Source: Candidatus Aenigmatarchaeota archaeon (GTDB lineage: Archaea > Aenigmatarchaeota > Aenigmatarchaeia > GW2011-AR5). From it: 6,033 nt of DNA. A program made the translations under genes and the position numbers. Below are positions 4,837-6,033 of the stretch, piece after piece. The DNA is taken from the NCBI GenBank assembly GCA_016202845.1, contig JACQNW010000025.1, forward strand, positions 1 through 6,033, read 5' to 3'. The notes beneath the pieces were generated by a model, which was given only the letters and a program-made list of their open reading frames with translations, was not told the origin of the DNA and did not search any database. The first letter of the stretch is position 1; each line of letters opens with the position of its first letter.

Positions 4837-5751
4837 ATGCAACTCCATGGTATTGCAACGGCCTTGTACGATGATAAAGAAGGAAGAACAAACATCTCGG
4901 TTACGACCCTGAACAGCAATGGTGCGGATGATATTTTTATAGAATCGTCACAAAAAATTGAAGTTAATCCATCGCAGCCAAAAGAAGCACGCAACGCACT
5001 AAAAACAGTTCTCGATGAAATATGCAGGCAACCGCCCCAAAGAGCCGTGATGCAAGGCGGCGATTATAAAGGACGGGAAGCTATTATCCCAGTAGAAGTT
5101 ATTTATGGTACGCCTTTCAAGCACCCAGAAGCGATTTACAGGACTATGATTCTTGATGCATTTCCAGAATATTTTCCAAAGGGCAAGAAAACCCGCAACA
5201 AGAAAGTCTCCGAATTGCTAGGCAATTTATTGCATAAATATTATAAGCTACATAGCCAACCAGGTGCACGAATAGAATCTCATGATTACTACCTGTACCG
5301 CCCAGAACACAATGGAAACCGCGTGCCGACAGAAAAAGATGAAGAGGTTAATGCAGAATTCTTAAGATTGCATGAAGATGCGAAGTCTGGAAATGCCGAT
5401 GCGCTTCTTACATTGAAAGGTTATGCAAGAACAGCAGGAAGGTCATGTGCGGAAGAGCTTGAGAAAGAGGGAAGGCTGGATACAACAAGATTTGTGAATT
5501 ATGGGCTTAATGGAAATTACACTATGAGGTATGAGGCTTTGGACTGGTTCAATCTAAAGGATATTTTTGTTGAGGAATTAGTAAGGCACATGAAAATGCC
5601 GCATAATATCTGCGTAAAAACACCAAACGACATGCCTGCTCCTCCATTTGCAGATATATGCGCAACATATCTTGCCGATCAGTGGAGTATTCTGGAGGGC
5701 GGAAGCAAGCCAAGGAATGTTTATGCAAAGCCTCTTGCAGTAGCAGCATAA
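4837..5751 (+). CDS. Protein of unknown function, 304 residues
   Basis: I do not recognise this protein. It is soluble-looking: no signal peptide and no membrane segment. The N-terminal third (about 1-95) alternates short strands and turns (HGIATALYDD, NISVTTL, AIIPVEVIYG) around a helix at 49-63, suggesting an alpha/beta domain. Residues 98-140 look helical and basic (KGKKTRNKK at 115-123), and a tyrosine-rich patch HDYYLYRPEH lies at 149-158. Residues 171-212 are helical; SGNADALLTLKGYA at 184-197 faintly recalls one Sel1/TPR unit. The C-terminus has WF at 237-238, W283 and Pro-rich stretches. Cysteines (63, 204, 259, 275) are not arranged as a zinc site. The ATG at 4837 is the first after an in-frame stop at 4810 and has a TATA-like element upstream. 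It precedes a GIY-YIG gene by 23 bases. Confidence 0.85.
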   Translation: MQLHGIATALYDDKEGRTNISVTTLNSNGADDIFIESSQKIEVNPSQPKEARNALKTVLDEICRQPPQRAVMQGGDYKGREAIIPVEVIYGTPFKHPEAIYRTMILDAFPEYFPKGKKTRNKKVSELLGNLLHKYYKLHSQPGARIESHDYYLYRPEHNGNRVPTEKDEEVNAEFLRLHEDAKSGNADALLTLKGYARTAGRSCAEELEKEGRLDTTRFVNYGLNGNYTMRYEALDWFNLKDIFVEELVRHMKMPHNICVKTPNDMPAPPFADICATYLADQWSILEGGSKPRNVYAKPLAVAA

Positions 5752-5754
5752 ATT
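5747..5754 (+). promoter_or_regulatory. Possible TATA box for the GIY-YIG gene
   Basis: CATAAATT overlaps the stop codon of the preceding gene and lies about 25 bases before the ATG at 5775. No Shine-Dalgarno precedes that ATG, so either a separate leaderless transcript or read-through from the upstream gene is possible. Confidence 0.3.
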
Positions 5755-5774
5755 CTCAAAAATCAATTTATTTT

Positions 5775-6020
5775 ATGTTTTACATGTACGTTCTCGAGTG
5801 CTCAGACAAAACTTTGTACACAGGCTATACCGACAACCTTGAGAAGCGTGTGCAAAAACACAATTCAGGCAAAGCCTCAAAATACACGCGCAGCAGGCTG
5901 CCTGTAAAACTGCTGGCATCTTTCTCTTTTGAAACAAAATCAGAGGCTATGAAAGCCGAAGTACGGTTCAAGGCTTTGAGCAGAACGGAAAAGCTTGAGA
6001 AATTAGATCTCACGCCTTAA
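5775..6020 (+). CDS. GIY-YIG domain nuclease-like protein (YhbQ/UPF0213-like)
   Basis: An 81-residue single-domain protein. The two motif strands are MYVL (4-7, the GIY position) and YTGYT (15-19, the YIG position). They are followed by the helix with the conserved Arg, NLEKRVQKHN (R25), then SGKASKYTRSRLPVKLL (31-47), typical of the YhbQ/UPF0213 branch, and SEAMKAEVRFKALSRTEK (56-73) with the metal-binding Glu E62. All expected active-site residues are present and the length is normal for this branch. Such proteins are thought to act on DNA, but their cellular role is poorly known. The frame stays open upstream to 5658, but that extension would overlap the previous gene in another frame and has no family similarity, so the start is set at 5775, just before the first motif. 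Confidence 0.93.
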   Translation: MFYMYVLECSDKTLYTGYTDNLEKRVQKHNSGKASKYTRSRLPVKLLASFSFETKSEAMKAEVRFKALSRTEKLEKLDLTP

Positions 6021-6033
6021 AATCTTAGCATAC

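Noticed and set aside
5658..5774. N-terminal extension of the GIY-YIG protein from an upstream ATG
   Set aside because: It overlaps the preceding gene by nearly 100 bases in another frame, is Cys/Ser-rich without family similarity, and the domain starts right after the ATG at 5775.
4623..6033. Integrative element inserted at the tRNA-Pro 3' end
   Set aside because: No second copy of the T-arm/acceptor sequence is visible downstream and there is no integrase; the window ends too soon to exclude it, but nothing supports it.

Overview
The window looks like a piece of an A+T-rich archaeal genome, most likely a small-genome DPANN-type lineage (Woesearchaeota or Pacearchaeota-like). That placement is inference. 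It rests on TATA-box-like A/T elements about 25-30 bases before the ATG of first genes with almost no leader, on a tRNA gene that reads correctly only after removal of two introns and has no encoded CCA, and on short, densely packed genes. An archaeon with a bacterial-type, zinc-finger adenylate kinase fits such lineages.

Left part, plus strand: the end of a small protein (1-71, DUF2080-like). Next comes a two-gene nucleotide-kinase operon (125-1308): a P-loop kinase-like protein overlapping adenylate kinase (adk) by ATGA. After a T-rich gap there is a three-gene operon (1440-2820): a GNAT acetyltransferase and two tandem, diverged NUDIX hydrolases. These two operons hold small nucleotide-handling and acyl-transfer enzymes.

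Middle, minus strand: a DrrA/DrrB-like ABC exporter operon (4530 down to 2817), ATPase first and permease second. Its last stop codon overlaps the stop codon of the second NUDIX gene inside a 4-base palindrome, TTAA, so the convergent operons have no intergenic space.

Right part, plus strand: a tRNA-Pro(UGG) gene (4623-4760), divergent from the exporter. The 138-base gene is explained by two introns, a 30-base one in the D-loop and a 34-base one at the canonical position 37/38. Removing both leaves a 74-base cloverleaf with every stem paired. A strong palindrome follows, then a 304-residue protein I do not recognise, and a small GIY-YIG (YhbQ/UPF0213-like) protein.

No CRISPR array, insertion sequence or obvious defence system is visible. 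The item most worth a second look is the double-intron tRNA-Pro; next are the orphan 304-residue protein and the altered catalytic motifs in the kinase-like and NUDIX proteins.
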